64,000 nt of DNA from assembly GCA_035772405.1 (NCBI GenBank), contig JAYKKM010000439.1, positions 10,147,501 to 10,211,500 on the forward strand. Direction: 5' to 3'. A model generated the notes under the pieces. The model did not search any database and had not been told where the DNA came from. It saw only the letters and a list, made by a program, of their open reading frames with translations. Within the stretch, counting starts at the first letter, position 1. Each line of letters starts with the position of its first letter. Shown piece by piece: positions 10,629 to 20,369 of this stretch. A program made the translations under genes and the position numbers. The stretch is from Chrysogorgia sp. JL179-B06. Lineage: Eukaryota; Cnidaria; Anthozoa; Scleralcyonacea; Chrysogorgiidae.

Positions 10629-10823
10629 CTACTCGAGTTGCATTATGCTTTTTTCGTTTATTCCCGTAGCAATCTCGTAGTTAAGATATTTCTGTTTAAA
10701 TTTCTTCCAATTTACCGATATATTTCCACTGTTTAACTCCAGTGATTGTGGCGGCGGAAGACCTTGATTCATTGCCAATGTAGATTGTGTTTCTACTGTA
10801 TTTTCTTCTTCTGGTTGTGACAT
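10629..10823 (-). pseudogene. Gypsy gag, N-terminal third
   Basis: ATG at 10823 opens MSQPEEENTVETQ ... NWKKFKQKYLNYEIATGINE, the typical start of gag in this Gypsy group. The frame hits a stop at the LINE-B junction. The continuation lies at 5361 and below. A hAT-like MITE begins 11 bases upstream of the ATG. Confidence 0.85.
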
Positions 10824-10834
10824 GTACTTCGATG

Positions 10835-11243
10835 CAGGCTTTTAACCAGGATTTCAAAACTGGCCGTCCAAACATATTGGTGGGCGTGGCCGTAGGCAAG
10901 TGAGCTTATCAAACGTATTGAACAGCGGTTCTATTAAACAAATTTTTGCTACTTCATGTTACAGCATATTCTCACAGCATATCGATCTCGCAATCAATCG
11001 TCATATCTGCATGTTCTTGACAAAAATTAGTAACGAAACCTACACAAAAGCTAAAATAAAACAGTAGCTACCAGAAATAAAAAAAAACATTAGAAATGGG
11101 GAAACATGTAAGTTGTTGTTTGAGGAAAATATTTTGCTTAGGCCGTCCATGACCGTCCATACGAAAAGTGGCCGTCCAAAAATCTGATTTTTCAAAAGTG
11201 GCCGTCCATAGGACGGCTGGACGGCCGCCTGGCTAAAAGCCTG
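10835..11243. mobile_element. hAT-like MITE in the Gypsy leader
   Basis: The 409-bp element starts CAGGCTTTTAACCAGG and ends CCTGGCTAAAAGCCTG. It is flanked by the 8-bp duplication CTTCGATG (10827-10834 and 11244-11251). An 8-bp duplication and CAG-type ends are hallmarks of the hAT superfamily. Inside, the motif GGCCGTCCA recurs at both ends, as subterminal repeats often do. It separates the Gypsy primer-binding region from the gag ATG. Confidence 0.85.
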
Positions 11244-11343
11244 CTTCGATGTCCAATCTTTTCACAATTTCTCACTTGTTCTGTTAACAAGTTTGCTTGT
11301 TGTGAAGTTTAGTATACAGGCTGGTTCATTACACTTGACACCA

Positions 11344-11517
11344 TGTAATAATCTTTGAATATCCCAAGGATTGATTTAGATTACTTTTAATATACGAAGG
11401 ATTGATTTAGAGTGCTTTTAATGACGTCTTCGGAGAAGCTAAAAACTACCAACACAACTACATATGAAAAATTAAATGTTTGCTCATGTGTGATCAGGAA
11501 TAACCGCTGACACTACA
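11344..11517 (-). repeat. Gypsy 5' LTR
   Basis: A 174-bp LTR matching 1922-2085, TGTAGTG ... ATTATTACA on the element's strand. Directly after it on that strand comes TGGTGTCAAGTG, a TGG-type start expected of a tRNA primer-binding site. On the outer side is GAATC (11518-11522), the second half of the target duplication. It looks like a solo LTR only because the element is so stretched by later insertions. Confidence 0.88.
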
Positions 11518-11640
11518 GAATCCACGTGATCCGACCATGACATAATGCTGTTCACAGTTACTCCAAAATATCTATTCGTTCAATTACTTCATTGTTAATA
11601 GTAAATGTAAGTAAGGTGTTCTGAACTTTCAACAATCTTT
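11518..11640 (-). mobile_element. LINE-A, upstream piece
   Basis: The minus strand encodes INNEVIERIDIF and, after a small deletion or frame change, VTVNSIMSWSDHVDS. This is the segment just before the thumb of a LINE reverse transcriptase. The last codons join exactly to the piece at 1916 once the Gypsy element and one GAATC are removed. Upstream of about 11640 the LINE is lost, replaced by a tRNA-like repeat. Confidence 0.85.
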
Positions 11641-11880
11641 GTATGAAAAGAAACATGTAGTTTAATCGAGTGAAATGCCAAATATTACTTGTAATATACC
11701 CAAAATCTCAGTATCACCACTATATATACAGAACTCGTGACTAGCCCGGCAACGGCTGGTTCAATTCCAGCCGGAAGGCTTTAAAGTTGCATTTTTCGCA
11801 ACTGGTCCCGGCTTGGTCTTAAAATGTATATATTCCAACACTCGAAATTTTCGCTCAATTCCCAAATTTTTATTGTATTT
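11640..11880 (+). repeat. tRNA-like dispersed repeat, copy 1
   Basis: Matches the reverse complement of 57880-58140 over most of its length (GTAGTTTAATCGAGTGAAATG, ATATACAGAACTCGTGACTA, GCAACTGGTCC, CCAACACTCGAAATTTTCG). The middle holds the tRNA-like box B GGTTCAATTCC and a CCGGAAGGC acceptor-like end. The anticodon half seen in the other copy is deleted here. Probably a tRNA-derived SINE or a MITE that captured one. Confidence 0.7.
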
Positions 11881-12084
11881 CACAGCTGAATCAATGTGCA
11901 ATGTTTTTGCGTGTCCCTACTTTGACGTCATTTCCTGTGAATAGTAAATCACTTTAGCAGGGAGAAAAGGTATGAAGATGAAATTTTCGCACAACAAGAT
12001 GTTTTACAATTCTCACAAATATGTAAAATCCCCAATCCCCGGATGGGCACTTTAAATATAGTTTTATTTTGGTTTCTGTTGAGC

Positions 12085-12230
12085 TTGCTATCGTAGCGCA
12101 GTGGTTATAGTTTCCAGGGTTGCGCGGTGCCGAAGCGGGCCAATCTCGTCCCAGACGGCCGGGGATGCTTGGGTCTGGGTACGAGATTGGAAACGGGCAA
12201 GTTCAATTCTCACGACCGACACTTTGGTGA
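12085..12230 (+). repeat. tRNA-like sequence split by a micro-element
   Basis: TCGTAGCGCAGTGGTTATAG looks like a tRNA D-arm (box A). AAGTTCAATTCTC, 60 to 80 bases on, looks like a T-arm (box B). Between them lies a 49-bp foldback at 12141-12189. Without it and one copy of its 9-bp duplication the two halves are spaced as in a tRNA. The acceptor stem is poor, so it is more likely a SINE head or pseudo-tRNA than a working tRNA gene. Confidence 0.6.
12141..12189. mobile_element. 49-bp Mutator-like foldback
   Basis: Starts CAATCTCGTCCCAGAC and ends GTCTGGGTACGAGATTG, which are inverted copies with one indel. It is flanked by GAAGCGGGC (12132-12140) and GAAACGGGC (12190-12198), a 9-bp duplication with one mismatch. 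The ends match the elements at 31024-31423 and 34953-34993. Confidence 0.72.
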
Positions 12231-12640
12231 CTTTTCTTTTAATTTTTTCTTTCATTTTTTGTCTTGATTTTTAACGGTTAGGTTTTTTAGGGTTAGGGTT
12301 GGATTAGGGTTTATGTTAGGATTATTGTTACGATTACGGACTGCCGGTCATTTAGTATTTTTACGACTTGATCGGCTCCCGGTCAAATAGTAACAGCGCA
12401 TTTTAAAACATTTATTAACATTCTACATGCACAATAACTATTAAAACTTTGTAAATCGACGTTGAAGCGAACGAGAATTTCCCTAATTTGTGAGGACGAA
12501 GTTTACCTTATTGAAAGTTTCAATTGCAAACAAAATAAACCCAACAGTTTAGCTATAGTCCTCCAAGAGAACTTGAAAAAGGTGTAAAATATTTATTTTA
12601 CCTCTCGTCGGGCAGGATATTCATAAAGAAACCATTCATT
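12231..12640. other. No gene seen; telomere-like TTAGGG cluster
   Basis: AT-rich spacer. About 12277-12330 has irregular GGTTAGG/TTAGGG units, too few and too degenerate for a telomere. Nothing else was recognised. Confidence 0.5.
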
Positions 12641-12899
12641 TTGTTCTTGTAGCCAATAAAAAAATCACCGAAACACAAAAAGATTCCATTTTGTAGAATA
12701 TGAAGGCTAGGCCAAACTGACGATACGTCACTTTACATGTAGAGCAATCCAACGTAAAGTTAAACGGCATATTTTCGTGATTAAATCCATCTGGAACTGA
12801 TTTGTTTTGCATCTTGCTAGACAACCGGTTGCTAAGGACATGTCATTCAGCGGCCAATATACTTCGTGAGTGGACAATAAATTCAAGGTATAACCAAGA

Positions 12900-13400
12900 T
12901 ATTTTATGTGTGGAATATGTAGGCAAATTTCTTTCGTCTGGTTACGTAATTTGATGACGTCACATAACGTTATCGACTGAAACACAAAAACTCTATAATT
13001 TTCGTAATTTTTGACATTATGCTACATTTGTGAGTGTCATGTAAACCTAAATTACTTCCTACAAAAAGTACGTATGGATTTGTTGATAAATTAAATTATT
13101 AAAATAAATCAATATTTTATTGTGTTTATTGGCCATAAGAATTCGATATCTCGGCTACTTTTTAAAAATTCTTCAAATCCATACGTACCTTTTGAAGATA
13201 ACCAGATTCTAATCGCATGTGAAAAATTAATTTTACTTAAAAACCTAAGATTATAGGAATTTTCATTTTTCGGTGACGTCATCATATGACATCCTGACCA
13301 AACGAAAGAAATTTACCCACATATACCACATACACGCTGTCAGACTGTCTTGATGTATTCTTAAATATGTGATATTATATGGCAAATTTGTTAATTCTAA
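12900..13400. mobile_element. MITE-like repeat G, copy 1
   Basis: The stretch with GATGACGTCA, AAACACAAAAACTC, GTCATGTAAACCTAAATTAC, ATCTCGGCTACTTTTTAAAA, GGTGACGTCATCATATGACA and CAGACTGTCTTGATG matches the reverse complement of 36570-36985. Both ends carry TGACGTCA-type sequence. No coding capacity. 12640-12900 and 13400-13680 show nothing recognisable. Confidence 0.65.
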
Positions 13401-13697
13401 GCTTCCTTAGCAACGGATAGAAAGTCTGCAAAACTAAATACGTCCGAACACCCTTGGCCTTAATGTTTTTTCCTGATGTTTTTACCACTTCAAGTTTATT
13501 TTCGGCTGTTTGCTGTTGTCACTTGTCAGTATCAGAATAGAAAACCATCCATGATTGACCGGTTAGCTTAGCAAAACGTGAAAGATATCTCCCCTGAATG
13601 ATTGGTAGTTGACGGTTTGGGGGAGAATCGTAATGTTGATCTATTATTTATATCAATAACGTTTAGTGATATTTCTCTGTGATTATTTTATAAAACA

Positions 13698-13803
13698 AAT
13701 ACCAAACGGTTTTCCGTGCAGGATACTGTGATCCAAACACTTGGTTCTCGCAACATCCCGCGTGTTTGGATCACACGTATCCTGCACAGAAAATAATTTG
13801 GTA
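13698..13803. repeat. Foldback with ~40-bp arms
   Basis: ACCAAACGGTTTTCCGTGCAGGATAC...GTGATCCAAACAC is repeated inverted as GTGTTTGGATCACACGTATCCTGCACAGAAAATAATTTGGT, with a loop of about 20 bases. It is probably a small foldback MITE. The 13804-13970 spacer is AT-rich and empty. Confidence 0.8.
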
Positions 13804-13974
13804 TTCCTTTATAAATACACTATATACAATCGAACAAGGATTTCAAAAAAACTATAAATTAGCTATTTAAACATATTAACGTTTGACTAAAGATGTCTTA
13901 CTCTTAAATTAATCTAGACCCTAGTAGCGTGTACTTGACTAAACAGCCTGTTTAAATTCTTACTACCATATCAA

Positions 13975-15310
13975 ACAAAAGCCTGACCCTGCATGACAAG
14001 CGCGAAATATGCTAATATGACAGACTTTATACGCCGTGGATACAGATCCGATACTGGACTCCATAGGCTAAATGCTCCCGGTCCGACATCACTATATAAA
14101 CACAAAATAACCCTAAAAATCCTAAACCCTAGGGGGTAAAAGGAGCGCAGCAAATCAGACAGACCTAGAAGGACGCCATGAAGGAAAAATATCAAGCATA
14201 GAACACTTGACAGAATACACATCCTAAATACACATCCATACAGTTGCACCTCTACAAATTGATGAAAGTATTGCCAATTACACAGAATTACCATTGACTG
14301 AAGATATAGAGTGAGAGTACGGTGACTATACCAATGAAACGACAAGATGAGTAAACCAGATGGATCTAATAACCAGGAACAGAAAACTTCAACTTCTTCT
14401 TGACTTGTTCTGCCAACTGTATCAAAGGCCTTTGTGAATTCAACAAAGACAACATAAAGAGCTTTGTCTTGTTCAATGCACTTTTTTGTCGAAGGCAAAA
14501 TATGAACACATGAACCTTTCATGTCTAGGGTGCTATACGATATGCACCAAAGCCACATTGCAGGGTCTCTGGTATTACATTTGCTGTTAGGAAGGTGGTT
14601 AATCTGTTGAGAAGAATTATAGCAAATGCTTTCCGGAGTGAGATCCCCCGATAGACTCGATAGTTGCCACAGTCCATGCATGCGATCGCCTTTCTTAAAT
14701 ATTATAACAATGTTAGCATCTTTCCATCCCTGTGGCATTGAACCTTCCCATGCTGTTTTGATTAGCCTGAGCACTACTCCATGTTTCCATATCTCTGCCG
14801 GGATTCCATCTGGAGCTTTTCCATTTGCCAAAGAGGCAATTGCTGCGTTCTATGCCTGTTGGTATGTTGTCTAGCTCATTTATCACACTGCGTTGACGTG
14901 GGATGTTTGCGAGTGCTGACTGATCGATTTCTCGTAATTTTCTCCTGGAACGTTTAGCAACGTTTATAAGTGTTCAGCCCACCTTTCCAGCACTTTTGTA
15001 CTATCTGAGACGATCTCCTGTCCATCAGATGATTTCAAGTGAACATAGAACCTTTCATATCGTTTTGTCTGCAACCCACTGTAGTTCATTAGCTTTTTCT
15101 TCCCACCAGCTTGACTTGAGAGCCCTTATACTTTTGAAGCAATCTGCATGTATCTTTATATGCCGCCATAGTGGATCTGGTGCTTCTAGTCTCTACAACT
15201 CTTTGGTGTGTTTTGTCTCTTATCGCCATCAGAGCCGTGAATTGATCGAACCAAACTTTCTGGAGGAAATTCCACTCCTAATCATTGGTCTAGGGCCTTT
15301 TTCATTTCTT
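13975..15310 (-). mobile_element. RTE-type LINE fragment
   Basis: A minus-strand RTE reverse transcriptase with MANGKAPDGIPAEIWKHG (14831), PQGWKDANIVIIFKKGDR (about 14735) and VVFVEFTKAFDTVGR (about 14430). Downstream the frame drifts (a GVKQGCV-like block is barely visible near 14220) and is lost by about 14100. Upstream, 14870-15300 holds the degenerate linker (AYKDTCRLLQKYKRALKSSW, NELQWVADKT). There are many frameshifts and stops. Dead copy. Confidence 0.82.
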
Positions 15311-15634
15311 GTTCCATTTCGTCTCCCTGTACTTGACGTTTCTCAGCTTCAAGTTTAGGAGGCTTAGGAGTGCCTTGTCTTTTGTATGATGACCGTATTG
15401 CAAAGGCAACCTTAGATCGTAGCATTTAGTAATCTGTTTAGCAACTAGCTTTTGAAGGTTACTAGCAGCACTCTCTCGGGCAGCTAAAGATTTCTTATCT
15501 AGACATGTGCAAACTTTAGTCCCTGTAGTGGATAGCCGAACAATTTTGGGAGTTCCAGCAGTTGTCCGCCCTCGATGCTGCCACTTTTCAGTTAGAATTT
15601 TCTCCCTTAGTCCTTGAGTGCATCCAAAATACAT
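15302..15634 (-). other. Unrecognised 110-codon open frame
   Basis: A basic, lysine/leucine-rich frame (KKSLAARESAASNLQKLVAK) between two minus-strand LINE pieces. It is probably the 3' part of the LINE that begins at 16040, since it follows it directly in the same direction. I do not recognise a domain, so it could be chance. Confidence 0.35.
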
Positions 15635-16040
15635 CTAGCGTGTATTTTTGGGAGAATATCCATGGACTTTAATAGACTTAACTTCCTGGCGAAGGCGGGT
15701 TTCACGTCCTCTGCGTGTTCTTTCCATTTTAGTTTATCATCCAGAGTCATTCCCAAAGATTTTGATTTATTTAACCACTTCACCAAGCTCCCGTTTAGAA
15801 AGGACCTACAAAGTTTCCACGCATAATGAGCATGGCTTTAGTTTTTGCTTGAACTGTCATTCTATTTTTTTGACACCAATAATTCACAAGACCTAATACC
15901 TCGTTCAATTTGAAAACCACTTGATCCACCATATATGGCGAGTAGTAGGGATCGGGGGACGGATCCCTGTGGCACTCCATAAGTAACCAACGTTGTCCTT
16001 TTTAGAATCACATGAACCTATCCTGGTAAATTGACTTTAA
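15635..16040 (-). mobile_element. LINE fragment, RT palm and thumb
   Basis: Minus strand: VTYGVPQGSVPRSLLLAIY (near 15990) is RT motif B. The YxDD box is missing. Then VNYWCQKNRMTVQAK and, in another frame, SKSLGMTLDDKLKWKEHAED and FARKLSLLKSMDILPK. A distinct, strongly decayed LINE with frame changes near 15780 and 15950. Confidence 0.78.
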
Positions 16041-16379
16041 TTACTAAGATAGTCCTTAATTCACAACAGCAGGTTTCCGGAGATCCCTACTAGCAGTAAT
16101 TTTAATATCAGTTGATGATGTGGGATTATTAAGAATCATTTTAGTGGACGCTGTTGTGTCAGAAAGATGTGTCATCTTTTGCTAACAGATTATGAAGATG
16201 TAGGCATCTTTCCTTAATCAGTTAAAGCTAGGTTTAATAATTATAACAAACCGAATGCACACCTACATGTATGTATCGCTATTCAGAAATCAGCTATTCA
16301 GATGTATAACCAGTAAATATACTAGTCGTTGTGAAATTATTAATAATCCTTTTAGCGGAATCTCGTGTGTCAGAAAGTT

Positions 16380-16800
16380 GTTTCATTTTCGTTTTAATTT
16401 GATTTTCTTCTTTTTCTTCAATTTAATTATTTTTTTCGTTCATTTTTCATTGTTTCAATTCTTTCAAATTCGTTTAAATTGTTTCTCTTCGTTTCAATTT
16501 GTTTTTCTTCATTTTTCCTTGTTTTCTTTGTTTTTTAAAACTCTCTTTTTTCTTTCGTTTCAAAAATATTCAAACGAAGAGAAACAATATAAACGAATAT
16601 ATAAAAGAACAATATAAAATGAAGAAATACGAATTAAAACGACGAGAAATGTATAAACGAACGAAAAAAGAGGAAAAAAACGAACTAACAATTTAAATGA
16701 ATTTAAAATAATTGAAACAAAGAAAAAAGAGGAAAATTTAAAAAATTAAAATGAGGAAAAATGAATGAATACGAAGAAAAAGGAAAAAAAGAAAGCGAGA
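16380..16800. repeat. Pyrimidine/purine mirror-like foldback
   Basis: 16380-16563 is almost pure T and C on the plus strand (TTTCGTT, TTTCTTC, TTTTTCTT units). 16564-16800 is almost pure A and G (AACGAAGAGAAACAATAT, ACGAAGAAAAAGG). The halves are imperfect inverted copies of short GTTTC/TTCGTTT units. The small open frames here are by-products of the composition. Confidence 0.7.
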
Positions 16801-16833
16801 GTGATAATCTCGCTGCGGCAGGGATCCATTTAT

Positions 16834-17140
16834 ATATATATAAACATCACAATCTTAAAGATGGGATGTGGGATATACCACACTGCTCTAAAATACATAT
16901 TGTCAAGAAGTCTTACGTCATAATCCACTCAGTACTGCAAAAAACAGTTTTAACTGAGTGGACTGGCAACTAGATGAGCAGTGCCTAGGTCAATCAGCAA
17001 TCGCGGACAGCTGTTTCGCCCTATTTGGGGCTCGTCAGCGCGATGAAGCTGATGACCTAGCACATCCAAATAGGTATATAAACATCACAATCTTTAAAAT
17101 GGGGTGTGGGATATACCACACTGCTCTAAAACACATAATA
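16834..17140 (+). repeat. Direct repeat pair of ~60 bp
   Basis: TATAAACATCACAATCTTAA...GGGATATACCACACTGCTCTAAAA occurs at about 16834-16895 and again at about 17072-17133, 240 bases apart. Between them is a hairpin-rich stretch (ACTCAGTACTGCAAAAAACAGTTTTAACTGAGT near 16928) with TGGGGCTCGTCAGCGCGATGAAGCTGATGA. It looks like the edges of one inserted unit. Confidence 0.75.
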
Positions 17141-17303
17141 TATATAAATATATATTTATTTGAGCGGAGCATGGTATGACCAACTCCTTATAAGGAAGTA
17201 AAATGTCGTTTTGGGTGATCCGTTTGAATCGGACAATATTTGAGCAAGCGAAGTACGGCCATTGGCGAGTGGTGACCTGACGAACTACATAAAGAGGTTT
17301 TTA

Positions 17304-17565
17304 TGAATGGTATACAAGTTTGCGTAATATAATAGGTACGTGTGTTATGTATTTAGACTCGCGAATTCAAAATCTGTTTTCAGGATTGAAAACGGCTGGC
17401 TGATTGCCGGATAATTTCTAAACACATAAACCGTTTTTACGTAGGGTATGCACGTTCTCGTAATATAATAGACACGCATGTTATGTATTTAGACTCGGTA
17501 ATTCCAAAACTGTTATCAGAATTGAAATCGAGCAAATATTGGCCGAGATAACGTTCAAAATCTAC
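17304..17565 (+). repeat. Diverged tandem duplication, ~130-bp unit
   Basis: TTGCGTAATATAATAGGTACGTGTGTTATGTATTTAGACTC at about 17321 is repeated near 17456 with CTCGTAATATAATAGACACG and the same TTATGTATTTAGACTC. Both are followed by related CAAAATCTGTTTTCAGGATTG and AAAACTGTTATCAGAATTG. No coding potential. 17566-17990 holds nothing recognised beyond small hairpins near 17715-17750. Confidence 0.72.
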
Positions 17566-17993
17566 GTACCACGAAACCGGTCTGGGCACTGGGGACCATG
17601 GATTAGTGGTAGAAAAGGCGAGCGAGGGGATTATTGCGGATTCGTATTTCTAGTTAATCTCTTATAATTGCACCTAGTTCACATTCAGAAGTTCAATGGT
17701 AAGTGTTCAGGTAATCACCTGAATACCTCATTCTCCAAATGAGGTATATCATAGATACGAAACAGTTAAAATTATGTTGGAATAATCGTACGCTTTGGTA
17801 CAATTTCTTCGTCTTCACGTCCTAGCTGTTTAGCCTTTTTCGGGCTGCAAGCAGGCTACGTCCAACTCGCGTTTTGTTTGAGATTTGAGATATACATGTT
17901 TCCTTGCATGCACTAGCTTAATATGATATAATCGGACTTACCGGTGCCATGGCTTGGTAGCCGATGGTTTTAATATGGCATTTGGTCATATGG

Positions 17994-19100
17994 CAAGGGA
18001 ACTATAGTAAAAATGTTTTTAAAATAAAAGGCCTTTTTAGTAATCTTCTCTTGTATTCGAGAAATAACGTTTTCATTCTTGTGTTTTATGTTTCTGGACG
18101 CCGCCATTTTCGAGTTTGCTCGACGGCTCAAGCTCGATGTACAGCGGTGGTTTATTTTGAATTTAGACGTCTTGAGCATAGAGATCATAAATATAAGACT
18201 AGAGGGGGCACTTTGAGGAAATCGGGTAGCCAATTGGCCGCCGCCATCTTGGCCCAGTTGGCGGCACAATAGCTCACCCGGATGTACAATTACCAGCTCC
18301 CAGACCTCTGCCTAGACTACGAGTAGGAGGAGAATTTGAATGTTTTTAACATTATATCTGAGTCAATAACTGAACAGTCAACGGCAAAATGGAATCCATT
18401 TGTTTTATACAACAAAAATTGAAAACAAACCATTCAAAAGGCTTATTAGCTCTTTGGCGATTTCTGGGGCATGAAAAAAAGATAAAAGCAGTCAGCTGAC
18501 GTGATCTGACGCGAGCTGACGTGAGCCGTGCATCTGTCCTCTATTCTCCTGTCTACCTGTTTCAGCAGTCTACAAACGAGCATGAATTTACCATGGCTGG
18601 TTTCCGAAAAAAGGTGTATTAACACATGAGCAGTTTCAACTCGGTTTACGTTTTCTACAGCTGTCAAAATACATGAAAAACAACGAGCGACCTTTGACCT
18701 CACGACTATCACGAAGGTATTTTTACATCCGTGTGTGTGAATGTGCCGCCAATTTATCCAAGATGGCAGCGCCCAATTGGTTACCCGGTGTTTACTGAAA
18801 TGAAGATTGGATGCCCCCTCTAGTCTTATATTTATGATCTCTATGGTCTTGAGTGCAAGGAGCAAAAGACAAGCACTCAATGACGTCAAAATTGAAAGAA
18901 AATCGCCGCTGTACACCAAATTTGAGCCGTCGAGCAAACTCTAAAATGGCTGCGTCCAGAAGCACAATTAAATATGATAATGAAAACGTTATTTCTCGAG
19001 TACAAGAGTAGATATCGTAAAACTATTAACATTTCTAAACATTATACTTAAAGGCCTTTTATTTAAAAGCAATTTGTTTTTTACTACTGTTCCCCTTTAA
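17994..19100. mobile_element. Foldback element with ~270-330 bp inverted arms
   Basis: The left arm 17994-18260 and right arm about 18765-19096 are reverse complements with substitutions and small indels. Shared blocks include GAGAAATAACGTTTTCATT, AGTTTGCTCGACGGCTCAA, GAGATCATAAATATAAGACTAGAGGGGGC and CCATCTTGG. The right end finishes CCCTTTAA, so TTAA was probably the target; the left TTAA is lost. The open frames 17964-18272 and 18446-18937 show no recognisable domain and are incidental. Confidence 0.82.
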
Positions 19101-19559
19101 CAAGGTTTATATTCTCTACTTTTAGAGTAGTTTTACTGTACTGCCACTAAATAGTGTGTAGAAAGGTCTCGAGCGAAGGCCCCTTGTCAGAGAGTGAAAC
19201 GTAAAGTGAAATAAAAGCGGGTGTCAAAATTGGGTAAAAAATAATCATGTGACAAAAATTAGCCAATTAGATACGATAGATAACAATTAGTGAGATGTAA
19301 AAGCAGGGACGTCATTTGTTCTGATTTTAGAATTGATCAATGACGTAAGCCTGGGTGGATAAAATGAATAGTAATAAGTAGGATATGAAACAAAAAAAAC
19401 TCAAGGGAATAAAGCAAGACATGCCTGCACTGTTTTTGTCCGCCTGCAAAATTATTTTTGGGATCACTTTTTTGGGACCTTGACCTTTTGTGCATGTGCA
19501 GCCCACAAGCATTCTCTCTCACTTTGGTCTATAAAGTAAGAGTGCCAATACTGTCCTTC

Positions 19560-19640
19560 AGGGGTGTACACTACGGCCTGCGTGTACTGTGCACTGTACA
19601 TTATGTATGTACATTATGCATGTACATTATGCATGTACAT
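19560..19640 (+). repeat. Short TACATTATGCATG tandem
   Basis: About three 13-bp units (TACATTATGTATG, TACATTATGCATG, TACATTATGCATG). 19101-20090 otherwise shows no gene, only a CTTGTCAGAGAGTGAAAC block near 19186 that resembles 35097-35112. Confidence 0.7.
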
Positions 19641-20089
19641 GTGAGGGGGATTTGGATGTTGAAAAGAAACCCCTTGCTAGGCGGGCGTTTATGGTTAGGG
19701 TTAGACAATCATATGGCTTCCCATGGAAAGTGATGCCCCAAAAATTTCTGCTGTCCGCCCATTTGCTAGACAAAAACAATAAATTCAGAACGATTAAATA
19801 AAGGAAAACGTTCATGGAGCCCATGTGGGGATCAATGGTTTCAAGTTTGAAAATTTTGCGGCTATAGTTATAGTGAATACTGGACATGGATGAGATGACA
19901 CAAAGTTATGATAATAAGCGGTAATAGCACTATTAAAATGAAACACGTAAAGCTAGCTTTTGAAAAACTCCAGACGCGACAGAGTGTCAGCGTTTCCATG
20001 TTCCTTACTTCCTTTCCCTTTCGATGCTTAAGAACTTGAACGACTGTAACGAAGGGGTGGGACCCAGGAACTTACCCATCTTGTCCAGT

Positions 20090-20350
20090 CGCCTTAAAGG
20101 ACTAATCTCAGGGTGTGATGCATTGTGCGCTTGTATTATTGTTTACATATGTTATTTTATAAAACAATCGCTGAGTTTTAGACAAAATAACATAATAAAT
20201 ATTAAATCATGTATGTCTTCTTTTACTAAAGAAGAATACGACTAGTTTATATCAAGGATTGTTCAGATGTTGAGGGATACAAACCATTTCGTGGCCAGTA
20301 AAATGGCCGCCAGCGAGATGGTGAGCGCGCAATGGATCACCATGAGACTC
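20090..20350. mobile_element. Foldback MITE, family K, copy 1
   Basis: AAAGGACTAATCTCAGGGTGTGATGCATTGTGCGCTTG at the left is the imperfect complement of AGCGCGCAATGGATCACCATGAGACTCACCTTT at the right. It is related to the arms of 24055-24655. It ends just before a T-run and the 5' end of LINE-C. Confidence 0.7.
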
Positions 20351-20369
20351 ACCTTTTTTTTTTGTAGGT

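Larger units (their letters stand above)
1922..11517 (-). mobile_element. Gypsy-type LTR retrotransposon with nested insertions
   Basis: A degenerate Ty3/Gypsy element on the minus strand. It has short LTRs (1922-2085 and 11344-11517) that begin TGTAGTG and end ATTATTACA, and gag, protease, reverse transcriptase and integrase remnants in Gypsy order. The flanks carry the same 5-bp sequence GAATC (1917-1921 and 11518-11522), the duplication size expected for Gypsy. A host LINE reading frame closes across it. About 5.3 kb of its length is a later plus-strand LINE inserted in gag, plus a hAT-like MITE in the leader. Frameshifts, a lost RNase H region and lost catalytic aspartates make it non-autonomous. 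Confidence 0.92.

Noticed and set aside
11344..11517. Solo LTR of a separate Gypsy copy
   Set aside because: Its outer flank GAATC matches the flank of the other LTR at 1917-1921, and the LINE-A frame joins across. It is therefore the 5' LTR of the same element.
12277..12330. Telomere repeat
   Set aside because: Only a few irregular TTAGGG-like units. Similar snippets at 33117-33170 and 50940-50955 are equally short.
13971..14140. C-terminal part of the RTE frame below 14140
   Set aside because: Codons are open, but the peptide no longer resembles RTE sequence, and the DNA has TTAGGGTT-like repeats. It is probably unrelated DNA read through.
15302..15634. Novel small protein gene
   Set aside because: Sits between minus-strand LINE fragments in the same direction, with no start context or conserved motif. 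Kept only as an unrecognised frame.
18446..18937. 163-codon minus-strand frame
   Set aside because: Lies across the centre and right arm of a foldback element, with no domain and no splice signals.
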